DNA from: Maniola hyperantus | Taxonomy: Eukaryota; Arthropoda; Insecta; Lepidoptera; Nymphalidae | Assembly (NCBI RefSeq): GCF_902806685.2 | Contig: NC_048538.1 | Span: 17,050,001 to 17,114,000, forward strand | Direction: 5' to 3' | Length of the DNA: 64,000 nucleotides | Shown: one piece after another, positions 41,943 through 52,796 of the stretch | Layout: each line of letters begins with the position of its first letter | Position numbering within the stretch: the stretch's first letter is position 1 | Notes under the pieces: generated by a model | The model's database searches: none | What the model was told of the DNA's origin: nothing | What the model saw: the letters and a program-made list of their open reading frames with translations, nothing else | Position numbers and translations under genes: made by a program

Positions 41943-42126
41943 CTCCCTGGATCCGAATCCTGCAGACTTCTATACAACAGCTGTTTCTCGCTAAGCAACT
42001 CGGAAGGGACTTTGCTACGAACTGCACAAATAGAAACTTGCGCCAAATTTCCGAATGTAGGTAGTTATCGGACGAAGTCAGTGATAGCGTCACAGAGAAT
42101 TCACCCTCAAGAGTACGCGTATACAA

Positions 42127-42270
42127 GAATAGAATAGAATAGAATATGTTTTATTCAAGTAGACTTTTTACAAGCGCTTTCGAATAGTCGGGTAGTTTTA
42201 ATTTACCACTGGTTCGGAATGCCGTCCCTACCGAGAAGAACCAGCAAGAAACTCGGCGGTTAGATGTAAA
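42127..42270 (-). mobile_element. LINE 3' tail fragment
   Basis: GAATAGAATAGAATA repeat, then TTTATTCAAGTAGACTTTTT and the AACTCGGCGGTT phrase seen at the 3' ends of a lepidopteran LINE family. A related scrap (TTCAAATAGACTTTTACAAG) sits inside the MITE at 12357-12712. Confidence 0.6.
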
Positions 42271-42754
42271 GTTTGTTATTATTGAAGGTTAGTAAAAATG
42301 AAGGTTTTAGAACTTATACAGCTGGTTGACGGATTGTTACTTCAGGCGGAACTCCAAGCTTTCGACTGAGAACTAGTACGATAAAAGCAACTTTTTGGAA
42401 CTTTGGCATTATATCTCGGATATTTCCCACTTAATCTCGCACTGAAAATTGGCAACAGCGAAGTACACGCGAAGTTTGCGAGCGAACGAGCAGCGCGTCA
42501 CGCTCGCTGGCGTGATTAATGTACTCCCAGGAACACTTGAACACTTACTATAATTGTCATTTGTCATTGAGAAATAACGTCACTACGACATACGGTATAC
42601 GGTATACGGTACTTGCAGTTGTAACCGGCTGAGTTTGTTGTGGGCTCTTCTTAGAACCCTCGTAGCTTTAATTTTAAGTTCGCGTAAAAATTATCGCTAC
42701 CATATCTTAAAAATCCAACAACCGTATATCAAAAAGTGTAATTTATTACCTACT
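42271..42754. other. Intronic sequence
   Basis: Unique-looking; a short GGTATAC triplication near 42591-42612. Confidence 0.45.
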
Positions 42755-42912
42755 AGCTGATGCCCGCGACTTCGTCCTCGTGGAATTAGGTTTTTAAAAT
42801 CCCGTGGGAACTCTTTAATTTTCCGGGATAAAATCAAAATCGGTTGAACGGTTGGGCCGCGAAAAGCTAGCAGACAGACAGACACACTTTCGCATTTATA
42901 ATATCAGTATGG
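42755..42912 (-). mobile_element. Helitron, family B (GTCT lead), internally deleted
   Basis: CTAGCTGATGCCCGCGACTT, CCCGTGGGAACTCTTTAATT, then a jump to CAAAATCGGTTGAACGG and CAGACAGACAGACACAC, ending at TCAGTATGGA. Confidence 0.75.
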
Positions 42913-43122
42913 ATTTTGAATAAAATATTTAATTTAATTTGGTTTGATATGTACTTTGTACTTGGGACAGGCCCTATGGGTAGCACAAATTGGAGCTCAG
43001 CTAGGGGCTTGGCTCTACAAGAGATCTCATAACTTTTTAACAATGAAAGCATTATGAACCTGTGAGTCTTGGCAACAAAGTTTACATGAAATGTTTTTGG
43101 TGGGATATTATCTATCTTCAAT

Positions 43123-43308
43123 CTATAAAATATATAAAAGGAAAAGCTGACTGACTGACTGACTAATCTATCTACTGGACGGATCGGGCTAAAATTCGAC
43201 ATTCATGTAGACGTAGACATACGCTAAGAAAGGATTTTTGAAAATTCAACCCCTAAAGAGGTAAAATAGGGGTTTGAGATTTATGTAGTCCACGCGGACA
43301 AAGTTATT
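43123..43308 (+). mobile_element. Helitron, family A (3' truncated)
   Basis: TCTATAAAATATATAAAAGG start, GACTGACTGACTGAC, shortened body, GTCCACGCGGACAAAGTTA end. Confidence 0.7.
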
Positions 43309-43550
43309 ATTATTATAACGGAAACAGGTCAAAGTTGTTGATAGTCTAATATCCCAAGATAATAATACGTTTCGGATTACAAAGCGGCCATTTTGTCGAG
43401 CCATCGCTTCTCTGAACAATGGACAGTTACAACTTACAATGGCTTATCAGTACAACGGGCCCGCTCCTTCCGGGTGAAGAATTGGGGACTCCGACCGGGC
43501 CATGGTATCTGTGTTACAGATTCGCAAAGTTACCTAGAAGAGGTCACCTT

Positions 43551-44062
43551 TTTAGAGTTCCGTACCTCAAAAGGGAAAATGGAATCCTTATCACTTTGTT
43601 GTCTGTCTGTGTCTTTGTTTTTTTATATAGATATAGCGAGCAAACGAGCAGGCGGGTCACCGCCGCCCATGAACATTTGCAGCACCAGAGGAGCCGCCGA
43701 TGCGTTGCCGGCCTTTTATGAATTTGTTGGTCCGCCCCTTGAATAACCCCATGTTATAATCTAGTGGGAACACCGCCGATGGGAGTTGGTTCCACAGTTT
43801 GCACGTGCGTGGAAAGAAGGATCTGTCGCAGCGGACGGTCGAAGTGCACCAGACACCCAGATGGTGAGGGTGAAATTCCTTACGGTGGCGCGCGGTGCGG
43901 TTGTAGAAAAAAGAGGGTGGAATGAGGGTGCCTGTCGGTCTATCAAGAAACCTACTTCCCCTTGACTTAGAATCATGAAATTTGGCAGGTAGGTAGGGCT
44001 TATAGCAGACATTCGGGGAAAAATCTCAAAACCGTGAATTTGTAGTCACATCACACAAAAAC
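43551..44062 (-). mobile_element. G element split by a LINE end
   Basis: TTAGAGTTCCGTACCTCAAA to GTTGTCTGTCTGTGTC, then LINE sequence 43621-43925, then TGTCGGTCTATCAAGAAACC to GTAGTCACATCACAC. Confidence 0.75.
43621..43925 (-). mobile_element. LINE 3' end inside a G element
   Basis: The reverse strand encodes YNRTARHRKEFHPHHLGVW, CDRSFLPRTCKLWNQLPSAV and FPLDYNMGLFKGRTNKFIKG in one frame, then a 3' UTR (CATGGGCGGCGGTGACCC). It splits the GTCT tract of the surrounding G element. Confidence 0.8.
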
Positions 44063-44084
44063 ACCCTTCCAGCATCAGTTTTCC

Positions 44085-44175
44085 TCTCCAATTATAGTAT
44101 GGGTAACTTCAAGTCGAGAGTGAATAGGCATATTCTAGGGCACGCTCCATCTTAGCTGCCACCACGTCTGATTGG
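44085..44175 (+). mobile_element. LINE C-terminal/3' tail fragment
   Basis: Short match to the FKSRVNRHILG...P stop block (CAAGTCGAGAGTGAATAGGC) and following 3' UTR. Same broad family as 6229-6722. Confidence 0.5.
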
Positions 44176-44544
44176 TACCTAGTTCTCTTTTTACTTTAAC
44201 ATAAACAACAAACAGCTTATAAATAATTCATTGCGGTCGTTAAAATATAACGAACCGATATACCGATCGCTCTGAAATTGAGAGACAAAAAGTTGATTGA
44301 AAACTTTGATTTGAATATATTATTGTTATTGGTGATTAAGGTCCAGTTGCATGACAGACGGTTAAAGTAACGCTACATTATGGAGAAATTGCAGGTAGAC
44401 CGAATGCAGTTTTCCATTAATTTCTTAAATCGCACATAGTTCGAAAAATTAGTCTCATGCCCTGAATCGTTTCCCCCAGCCCCCAACCACCGCCCCTCCA
44501 CCATTAAGAGGCCGACATCTTAACCACTAGATTATCACCGCTTC

Positions 44545-44757
44545 ACATTAAGTACATAGAAATTTAAGTCAATCTCAATTTCTCCGTTTTCGGATTTTTT
44601 CCTTTACTTTTGCTATAAAACCTACCTACATGACAAACATCAACATTTCGTTAACGAAAAGTACCCTATAAGTTTTTGACTGAGACGACAGACAGACAGA
44701 CAAAAAAGTGATCCTATAAGGTTTCCTTTTTTCCATTTGAAGTACGGAGCCCTAAAA
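44545..44757 (+). mobile_element. G element 3' half
   Basis: TTTCTCCGTTTTCGGATTTT, GAAAAGTACCCTATAAG, CAGACAGACAGAC, ending AGTACGGAGCCCTAAAAAT. A full copy follows within 10 bp. Confidence 0.6.
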
Positions 44758-44762
44758 ATAAA

Positions 44763-45187
44763 CAAAACCGGCCAAGTGCGAGTCAGGCTCGCGCAATGAG
44801 GGTTCCGTACTACAGTCGTATTTTTTCAACATTTTGCACGATAATTCAGAAACTATGATGCATAAAAATAAATAACAATCTGTTTTAGAATTTACAGGTG
44901 AAGACCTTTCATATGATACCCCACTTGATATAGTCACTCACTTGGAAAGTTGAAAATACTAATTATTAGTTCATGACCACAATTTAATTTTTTTTGGGTG
45001 ATCTAACCCTAAATTCACGGTTTTCAGATTTTTCCCCAAATGTCAGCTATAAGATCTTCCTACCTGCCAAATTTCATGATTCTAGGTCAACGGGAAGTAC
45101 CCTGTAGGTATCTTGACAGACAGACAGACAACAAAGTGATCCTATAAGGGTTCCGTTTTTCCTTTTGAGGTACGGAACCCTAAAAAG
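44763..45187 (+). mobile_element. G element, full length
   Basis: AAAACCGGCCAAGTGCGAGT to GAGGTACGGAACCCTAAAAA. All family blocks are present. Confidence 0.82.
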
Positions 45188-45493
45188 TAAGTAAGTACAG
45201 GAAAAATGATGAGGCCAAAAGAAAGGTATCGTACTATTACTTCGTTATATTTTAACGAGCCCCATGAATTATTTACAAGGCATTGTTTTTCGTTAAAGAG
45301 AACTACCCGATAGAAAAGGTAATTTCTTGGGTACTTAGTTCGGTAACAGGTTTCTTACCGTAACCCTGCGTGTTATCTTAAAAATTGTGCTTATCTAATC
45401 TAAACCGCTTGAAATAAAGATAAAAAGGTCTGATAGAGATTATTAATAAAGTAGTTACTACAACTACATTTTGATAGAGGTTTTATCTAAATA

Positions 45494-45717
45494 CTAGCTT
45501 ATGCTCGCGACTTCGTTCGCGTGGGCTTCACAAATTTCGAACCTCTATTTCACCCCCTTAGGGGTTGAATTTTCAAAAATCCTTTCTTAGCGGATGCCTA
45601 CGTCATAATAGCTATCTGCATGCCAAATTTCAGCCCGATCCGTCCAGTGGTTTGAGCTGTGCGTTGATAGATCAGTCAGTCAGTCAGTCAGTCACCTTTT
45701 CCTTTTATATATTTAGA
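45494..45717 (-). mobile_element. Helitron, family A, half of a 5'-to-5' inverted pair
   Basis: CTAGCTTATGCTCGCGACTT to (GTCA)n and CCTTTTCCTTTTATATATTT AGA at 45717. Confidence 0.8.
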
Positions 45718-45842
45718 TATAAAAGGAAAAGGTGACTGACTGACTGACTGATTGATCTATCAACACACAGCTCAAACTACTGGACGGATCGGGCTGAAAT
45801 TTGGCATTCAGGTAGGTATTATGACATAGGCATCCGCTAAGG
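45718..45842 (+). mobile_element. Helitron, family A 5' part, other half of the inverted pair
   Basis: TATAAAAGGAAAAGGTGACT begins where the reverse copy ends; the body continues to GGCATCCGCTAAGG and stops. Confidence 0.75.
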
Positions 45843-46129
45843 CACAGGCTTGTATCAAATACCACTAAAAATATCAACAAGTCACCCACGTTTCGAAGTT
45901 GACTCCATATTTTTAGGCCCAGTGGTCATACAAGAGAGCATTTCATAACTCTTCTCTCTTTCGAGGGTAAGATCCTTATCAGTTTTGGAAAAAAGCAGAT
46001 CTATATTAATTTCCACTGATACTCCTACAGGCTTGTATAAATTTACAAAGAGTTTTCGCAATGGTTTTCGTACACACTTCCCTTTTTGTCCGTGATTTCA
46101 CTTTTTTAAGGCTCCCACTGAAAACCTGC

Positions 46130-46300
46130 GCTGCAGCATGATGCTGAGTAGGAGACCTATGTTTGGTCACACGTGACACTTTATTTAGAATATTTTTTAC
46201 CTATAAGTATAATTATTATGTAGTTAATTAAATTAGCTTTAAGGTTTATTGGAGTGTTCAATGTGATCAAATAAAAAAAATCTTTCTTTCTTTCTTTCAA
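46130..46300 (+). mobile_element. LINE 3' UTR with (CTTT)n tail
   Basis: GCATGATGCTGAGTAGGAGACC, an AT-rich UTR and a CTTTCTTTCTTTCTTTC tail; sense-strand relative of the 1454 and 27228 fragments. Confidence 0.55.
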
Positions 46301-46459
46301 TGGCGGTCCCACCGTCCCGGGCCAATTTTTGCAAATTTGCTCTGTTGAATTTTCATTTCCGTATTTTCCGACGCAACGGTGTAACCACGCACTCGTCATT
46401 TTCATTTTCAGCTCTAGTTACTCCAATTTTTAAGGTTCCGCAATTCAAAAGGAAAAATC

Positions 46460-46575
46460 ACGCAATAGCTATCTGCATGTCTTTCAGCCCGATCCGTCCA
46501 GTAGTTTGAGTTGTGCGTTGATAGATCAGTTAGTCAGTCAGTCACATTTTCGTTTTATATATTTTTTAAATATAT
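46460..46575 (-). mobile_element. Helitron, family A fragment
   Basis: CAATAGCTATCTGCATG, GCCCGATCCGTCCAGTAG, (GTCA)n and TTTTATATATT. It abuts the next Helitron. Confidence 0.6.
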
Positions 46576-46576
46576 A

Positions 46577-47189
46577 CTAGCAGATGCCCGCGACTTCGTC
46601 CGCGTCCTGGTTTCTCATGAGATCTGAAATTTTCCCGCTGCAAAAGGCCTCACTTACCCACTCACTCAGTCTCACTTTAACACCAGAATATCTAAATGCC
46701 AATTTTCATATCTCTAACTTCAAAAACATAGGATTTTCATATAACCCTTCCACCCCCATTTTACTCCCTTAGGGGGGAATTTAGTTAGATCCTTTCTTAT
46801 CTGATACCTACCCCCTAGAAATCGCCTACATTTCAAATTTTAAGTAAAAATAACAATTGTTAAAACTTTTATATAAAAACATTGCCCCCCTATTTTACCA
46901 TCCTTAAGGGGGGAATTTCCCAAATTGAATTGTACAGATTTTTATTATTTAAAGCTAATAACCTAAATGACGATTTTCACGTCTCTAACTCCAAAAACAC
47001 AGGACTTTCATACAACCTTCGACCCGGAATTTTTCAAAACCATTTCTTAGCTGACACCTACGTCCTAGAAAGAACCTACCTACCAAATTTCAAGTTTGTA
47101 GGCTTTATAGTTTCTGAGATTTCGTGATTAGTCAGACAATCAGTCAGTCAGTCAGTGAGTGAGTGGTATTTCTCTTTTATATATTTAGA
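46577..47189 (-). mobile_element. Helitron, family D-like, long
   Basis: A|CTAGCAGATGCCCGCGAC left end; repeated body blocks with CTTAGGGGGGAATTT-type phrases and CTCTAACTCCAAAAACA; GTCAGTCAGTCAGTCAGTGA then TTTTATATATTTAGA|T. Confidence 0.72.
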
Positions 47190-47457
47190 TTTAGATTTGG
47201 GTCCGGATATGTAATTAAATGCAGGTAAAGCGATCAAGCTGTAATTTATGTGAGTGTCAAACTCGAACGGAAGTTATAATTGCTTTCCTCTCGTCGGATA
47301 GCCGGCGACAGGTGAGCAGTTCCATGTCTCTATTCCGCACTTTGATGTACCTGTACTCTATATAGTTATCTTGTATGTAGCTTTGATGTTTGCTTACAAA
47401 ACTAACCTACGGAACTCAGTGTCCATAGTACAGACTCCATAGTAGTACTCCTCAAGT

Positions 47458-48533
47458 CAGAGACGGATTTTATTTTATTTTTTATTTTATTTTATTAGAT
47501 ATGCCAACGATAAATTTTACATTCACAAATATTAAAAACATGTCACAAACAATTCCAGTCCTACTACAATCATCAATTATAGGCATATACATCATTACGT
47601 AAGTCTCCGATTGTGTTAACAATAAGCTACCTACATTACAAACTTTTAACATTAACCACTAATTAATAAATATAATCTACAGCTAAATTAATAGATACAA
47701 TTGCTTAATTAATGAAATTTGTTGCTCATTACATAAAAATTAATTAAATTAGATAAAAGTCAGATAATGATAACAATTTAAGGATTAAAGATTACGACTA
47801 AATGTCAAGAGAAAGATTAAATGTCAAGAGCGCCCTAGGCAAGCACCTCATAAGCGCCCCTCTAACAGACATATTAAAAAAACCGGCCAAGTGCGAGTCA
47901 GGCTCTCGCAATTAGGGTTCCGTACTACAGTCGTATTTTTTCGACATTTTGCAGGATAATTCAAAAACTATGATACATAAAAATGAATAAAAATCTGTTT
48001 TAGAATTCACAGGTGAAGACCTTTCATATGATACCCCACTTGATATAGTTATCTTACTTAGAAAATACAATTTAATTTTCTTTTGTGTGATGTAACCACA
48101 AATTCACGGTTTTCAGCTATAAGACCTGTACCTCCCTGCCAAATTTCATGATTCTAGGTCAACGGGAAGTACCCTGTAAATTTCTTGATAGACAGACAGA
48201 CAACAAAGTGATCCTATAAGGGTTCCATTTTTCCTTTTGAGGTACGGAACCCTAAAAATGTACTAAATAACTTCGAAAGAACCAGGAATCGTCTCGTTGC
48301 ATAGCTGGTAGCTGGTGATTATAATATTTATTTATTTGAACGAGTGAAGAACATCACGGCATTACACTTTGCTATTAAAGAGGCAGTTTCGGTCACTCCA
48401 AGATAATATTACTTAGTACTTAGGGATAATTAGGTAGGCCAGGTAATGGAACTCTACATGATTGCGCGCGCCCCTTCGTAACCTCGCGCCCCTAGGCACG
48501 TGCCTAGTTTGCCTTAGGGATAATCCGCCACTG
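47458..48533. mobile_element. hAT element with exact 8-bp duplication, carrying nested insertions
   Basis: Ends CAGAGACGGATT and AATCCGCCACTG; CCTCAAGT at 47450-47457 and 48534-48541. Inside are an AT-rich LINE-like tail (47464-47830), GCGCCCTAGGCAAGC phrases of the element itself, and a G element. No transposase ORF is present. Confidence 0.8.
47876..48258 (+). mobile_element. G element inside a hAT element
   Basis: AAAAACCGGCCAAGTGCGAG to GAGGTACGGAACCCTAAAAA. It lies within the hAT element 47458-48533. Confidence 0.8.
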
Positions 48534-48593
48534 CCTCAAGTCCTCAACCCAACCACCTCTATGTATTATACACTGGGTGAGTCATTCCGAACA

Positions 48594-48752
48594 ATTCCGT
48601 ATCTCGCGACAGGCTTGCGACAGACGTAAATCTCGCGATCATTGCTGTCAAACGTCCGGCTAGAGAGGGACAGCAATAGTTACAAAGCAAAATAAGAAGA
48701 AGAAGAAGAGAGACAGCAAATGAACTGTAGCATTGCTACTGCTGTCGCGTTG
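48594..48752. mobile_element. Second copy of the CGACAG-rich TIR element
   Basis: TCCGTATCTCGCGACAGG, AACGTCCGGCTAGAGAGGG and an AAGAAG tract; inverse orientation, ends degraded. Confidence 0.65.
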
Positions 48753-48844
48753 GCGGCGCTTACCATTGCGCCAGGGAAGATTGTCAAAATATGTCCAGTC
48801 TCCAGCTCTCGCCACCATCAAGTCCATTCCCGATATTGTAAAAA

Positions 48845-49188
48845 AAAAAAATTTTTTTTTATTCAGACACTAGTTAGCCCTTGACTGCAGTCTCACCTGG
48901 TGGTAAGTGATGATGCAGTCTAAGATGATAGCGGGCTAACCTGGAAGGGGTATGGCAGTTTTTGTTAAACCCATGCCCCTTTGGTTTCTACACGGCATCG
49001 TACCGGAACGCTAAATCGCTTGGCGGTACTGCTTTGCCGGTAGGGTGGTCTAGCCACGGCCGAAGCCTCCCACCAGACCAGACCAGAAATTTAGAAATTA
49101 TAAAATTCCAAACCCCTGCCAGGAATCGAACCCGGGACCTCCCACTATTAAGACCACAGCGCTCACCACTGCGCCAGGGAGGTCGTCA
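48845..49188 (-). mobile_element. SINE-1, full length
   Basis: T-run, ATTCAGACACTAGTTAGCCC, body, GGAATCGAACCCGGGACC, CACTGCGCCAGGGAGGTCGT. Confidence 0.85.
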
Positions 49189-49249
49189 AATTTTAAGCAT
49201 TTCGCGCAATCCACGTAACCACGTCTTCATTACTCTGAGTGCAAGCTTA

Positions 49250-49722
49250 GGCTTAATTCACACGTACCACAACCACACCACAGCCACAACCACACCACAA
49301 CGACGCCATGTGGTCGGGCGTATATTTTGTATTGAAAATGAATATTCAATTTACACGTACCACATTTTGCCGTTGTTATCGACCACCTGTGTAATACGAC
49401 GACATCGCGACGGCAACGCCACCACCGGCGGCCTCGTCGTCTTCTTCTTATTAATAAAAGCCATAACAAGGATAGCAACAAAAATCTTTCCTCCATGACT
49501 ACGTTCAGTCAAGCCGTGTTTCCTCTACGAAAGCCGGAGTAACTGCACATGACCACGTGGTTACCACATTGCAACGACAGCGACAACGCTACCACATCGA
49601 CATTTTGCCGGTACCACAACGCAACTGCAAAAAGCCGCTGCGACACTATTCACACGTAACCACAGCTTGACCACATTTTGTCGCTGCGACGTGGTGTGGT
49701 TGTGGTACGTGTGAATACACGC
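49250..49722. mobile_element. PIF/Harbinger-type MITE
   Basis: Ends GGCTTAATTCACACGTACCA and its inverse beginning GCGTGTATTCACACG. A 25-bp block (ATTCACACG...ACCACAC) is exact in both. TTA at 49247-49249 and 49723-49725. The inside is rich in CCAC/GTGG triplets; apparent ORFs across it are not genes. Confidence 0.75.
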
Positions 49723-49917
49723 TTACAGCCTCAAACATTTTGTTTCCAAAGCAATTTATTTAATGCCCGAAACGATCGTCATTCGGCGGTACGGGGATTT
49801 TCCATGTTTTCTTTTCGCGAAGATACTCACTCCGCTACTACATTTATGTACAAAAAATATTAGTAACTAGAGTCAGGTAACGCACTTACTATCTTCTGTG
49901 TTTGTAATCTAAATATA

Positions 49918-50131
49918 TAAAAGGAAAAGGTGACTGACTGACTGACTGACTGATCTATCAACGCACAGCTCAAACTACAGGACGGATCGGGCTGAAATTT
50001 GGCATGCAGATAGATGGTATGATGTAGGCATCCGCTAAGAAAGGATTTTTGAAAATTTAACCCCTAAGGGGGTGAAAGAGAGGTTTGAAATTTTTGTAGT
50101 CCACGTGGATGAAGTCGCGAGCATAAGCTAG
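49918..50131 (+). mobile_element. Helitron, family A, complete
   Basis: A|TCTAAATATATAAAAGG to GCGAGCATAAGCTAG|T with (GACT)n at 49931-49952. Confidence 0.83.
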
Positions 50132-50156
50132 TTAAATATACAAAATTACATCGTGT

Positions 50157-50545
50157 ATACAGGGTGTAACCAGAACGCTGGCAAAAACGAAGACAGGTGA
50201 TAGTACTGATGATGTGGTATATGATACCACAAAAAAGCGAAAAAATATTTTAAAAAACCTATAATTTTGTAAAAGCTTTTTTTTTTACGATTTATTGCAA
50301 ATAAAAAATCTGACTGACGCCAGAGGTCAATGAACGTTGCGTAAGTAGGCCACTCAGAGTCAATGCCGCGTCGTAGGCATTTAGGCATTAGGCGTTAGGC
50401 ATTGACCCGAATTTTGTGCGGATTTTAAAAATACTAAATCACTAAAACTACAAAATGAGGCAAATGGTTATTGGTATCGGATTGTGTTTAGGTAGTAGGT
50501 ATAACAATAACGCCAAGTTTTTTTTTAGCGTTGCGGAAAGATATC
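50157..50545 (-). mobile_element. TIR element (GTGTAACCAGAACGC family), inverse copy
   Basis: ATACAGGGTGTAACCAGAAC, GAAGACAGGTGATAGTACTG, GCATTGACCCGAATTTTG, ending in AACAATAACGCCAAG. Confidence 0.7.
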
Positions 50546-51079
50546 GGGTTAAGTAGGACCCAGTGGTAGATGCATCCGACTATTCGTAAGTACCTACTTG
50601 TAAAAGTTTATTCGAATAAAAAAGATTTTTATTTTTATTTTTATTTTATTTTTCTAACCTGATGGTCGCCACTGGGCCACCCGTAGCGTACATATTGGGA
50701 AGCTGTAAACTCTGAAATTAATCTTTGCGTAGCGTAGATATCACTATAGAATTCGCGGCGTCATTGTTTCGACAAACGAGACGCTTGTGTGAAGGGTCTC
50801 TAACAGTGAGACTATTAAGACTTACCAAAGTAAACTTCGCTGTAAACTCTGAAATTAATCTATGCGTAGCGTAGATATTACTAGAGAATTCTCTTCACCT
50901 GGCACCAGTTATCAGCAAGGGAAGCAATTATAAGTTCGCCTCGAGTTTGACATGAACGTAAATTACACAGGTACCTGATCAACGTTTTAGCTAAATATGT
51001 AAATTAATAAATTTATCACGCATGGTTAGTATGGAATATTTTGTGAAGGAAAACACCTGTCATCTGAAGATTATATACA

Positions 51080-51385
51080 ATGCACAATTGCAAAGACTTT
51101 GTAAGGTCTACATCTCCTGAGGATGCTCCGGTGTCGGGGCGAAACTTGCGTCAATTGTGTTTGGGATTTGTGTGGTGCTGCGTGGTGGTGGTGCGTATTG
51201 CTTGCCTGGTGGCTGCTTCTTCCTGCATGTTTAGCAGTGGGAGGGCGGGCGGTGCATTTCGCATGCTGCATGTTGCACCATACAGATTCGACCTGTTTCA
51301 GCGGATTACAGCAAATTAAGCTTTTGGTTCATTGTATATCATGGACTTCCGCAAAGTAACGACTGCTTCTATACAACATTTGAAG
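51080..51385 (+). repeat. Interspersed repeat (GTGGTGCTGCGTGGTGG family), copy 2
   Basis: CTCCTGAGGATGCTCCGGTG, then as in 10640-10908. Short ORFs here differ in frame between the copies, so they are not coding. Confidence 0.75.
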
Positions 51386-51392
51386 ATTATAG

Positions 51393-51500
51393 TTTTTTAT
51401 TCTGATACAGGTTAGCCCTTGACTGCAATCTCACCTGGTGGTAAGTGATGGTGCAGTCTAAGATGGAACCGGGCTAACCTGGAAGGGGTATGACAGTTTT
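51393..51500 (-). mobile_element. SINE-1 3' part, before a G element
   Basis: TTCTGATACAGGTTAGCCCT to GGAAGGGGTATGACAGTTTT; interrupted at the next base by the G element at 51501. Confidence 0.75.
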
Positions 51501-51929
51501 TAGGGTTCCGTACCTCAAAAGGAAAAACGGAACCCTTATAGGATCACTTTGTTGTCTGTCTGTCTGTCAAGAAACCTACAGGGTACTTCCCGTTGACCTA
51601 GAATCATGAAATTTGGCAGGTAGGTAGATCTTATAGCTGACATTTGGGAAAAAATCTGAAAACCGGGATTTTAGGGTTAGATCACACAAAAAAAATTAAA
51701 TTGTGGTCATGCACTAATAATTAGTATTTTCAAGTTTCGAAGTAAGTGACTATATCAAGTGGGGTATCATATGAAAGGTCTTCACCTGTACATTCTAAAA
51801 CAGATTCTTATTTATTTTTATGCATCATAGTTTTTGAATTATCGTGCAAAATGTCGAAAAAATACGACTGTAGTACGGAATCCTCATTGCGCGAGCCCGA
51901 CTCGCACTGGGCCGGTTTTTTATTCAGAT
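51501..51929 (-). mobile_element. G element, full length, between two SINE-1 parts
   Basis: TAGGGTTCCGTACCTCAAAA, GTCTGTCTGTCTGTC, GTGGGGTATCATATG, CTCGCACTGGGCCGG. Confidence 0.82.
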
Positions 51930-52143
51930 ACAGGTTAGCCCTTGACTGCAATCTCACCTGGTGGTAAGTAATGGTGCAGACTAAGATGGAACCGGGCTAA
52001 CCTGGAAGGGGTATGACAGTTTTTTTTTATTATTAAACCCCACACCCCTTTGGTTTCGACACGGCATCGTACCGGAACACTAAATCGCTTGGCGGCACGG
52101 CTTTGCCGGTAGGGTGGTAACTAGCCACGGCCGAAACATCCCA
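51930..52143 (-). mobile_element. SINE-1, headless, after a G element
   Basis: ATTCAGATACAGGTTAGCCC, CTAAGATGGAACCGGGCTAA, ACTAGCCACGGCCGAAAC. It repeats the 51393-51500 part nearly exactly. Confidence 0.75.
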
Positions 52144-52284
52144 TTTAAAAGGATCGAAGTGAGAGGGAGATAAAAAATTAAAAAATCGCTCAATGCGGCT
52201 AAATAAATCATTTTATTTCATTTCAAAGAAGTTTTCACTTCAAAAATTGTTAGTAGTTAGTTTGTAGGTGGTTTTTTTCCAAAA

Positions 52285-52452
52285 TCTGTCTAACCGCGGT
52301 ACTCAGGGTCGCTAATCGTTACTTATAAGATTAAGTTAAAACGAGACAGATTTATGTGAGAGATATAGCTCTGTCTCATTTTAACTAAACTTAAGTAACG
52401 ATTAAGCGACTCTGAGTACGACCAATTATATTATTCTGTAGTACGGCTGTAA
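52285..52452. mobile_element. Foldback MITE (CTCAGAGTCGCT family), copy 2
   Basis: CCGCGGTACTCAGGGTCGCT with inverse GCGACTCTGAGTACG. GTTAAAACGAGACAGA and TCTGTCTCATTTTAAC form a long inner stem. Confidence 0.7.
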
Positions 52453-52461
52453 GAAAAAATG

Positions 52462-52509
52462 AAGTTTAAAATGTGTGTAGTCCACGCGAAGTCGCGAGCA
52501 TAAGCTAGT
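52462..52509 (+). mobile_element. Helitron, family A 3' end
   Basis: Only GTGTGTAGTCCACGCGAAGT and GCATAAGCTAG remain. Confidence 0.6.
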
Positions 52510-52796
52510 TTTTGTATACTATGTGTATGCCATCTCTTTCTAACTAGAAAGAGCTGGCATGATATAACTATATCTCAGTAAATAATTTTATCCTTCTCAC
52601 ATTTTTTCTCTTCCTCATTCTCTCCTCTACATTGCTGGACTGGATGCCAAAAGTTCAATCATCGGACCCCACATACCCCTTTCTAAACGCAACTAATTGA
52701 AAAATCAATTTAACCCACAAATTCAACCTAAAACTTTGTTTTAGTTCCGCCTCGAATAATTCGCACAGTCACTTACGTGCAAAACTTTCGGCGAGA

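Noticed and set aside
43393..43746. 117-codon ORF
   Set aside because: Joins unassigned sequence, a G element and a LINE 3' end read on the wrong strand.
49230..49496. Arg/Trp-rich ORF on the reverse strand
   Set aside because: A by-product of the CCAC/GTGG-rich MITE.
48962..49498. 178-codon ORF
   Set aside because: It runs across a reversed SINE-1 and the Harbinger-type MITE.
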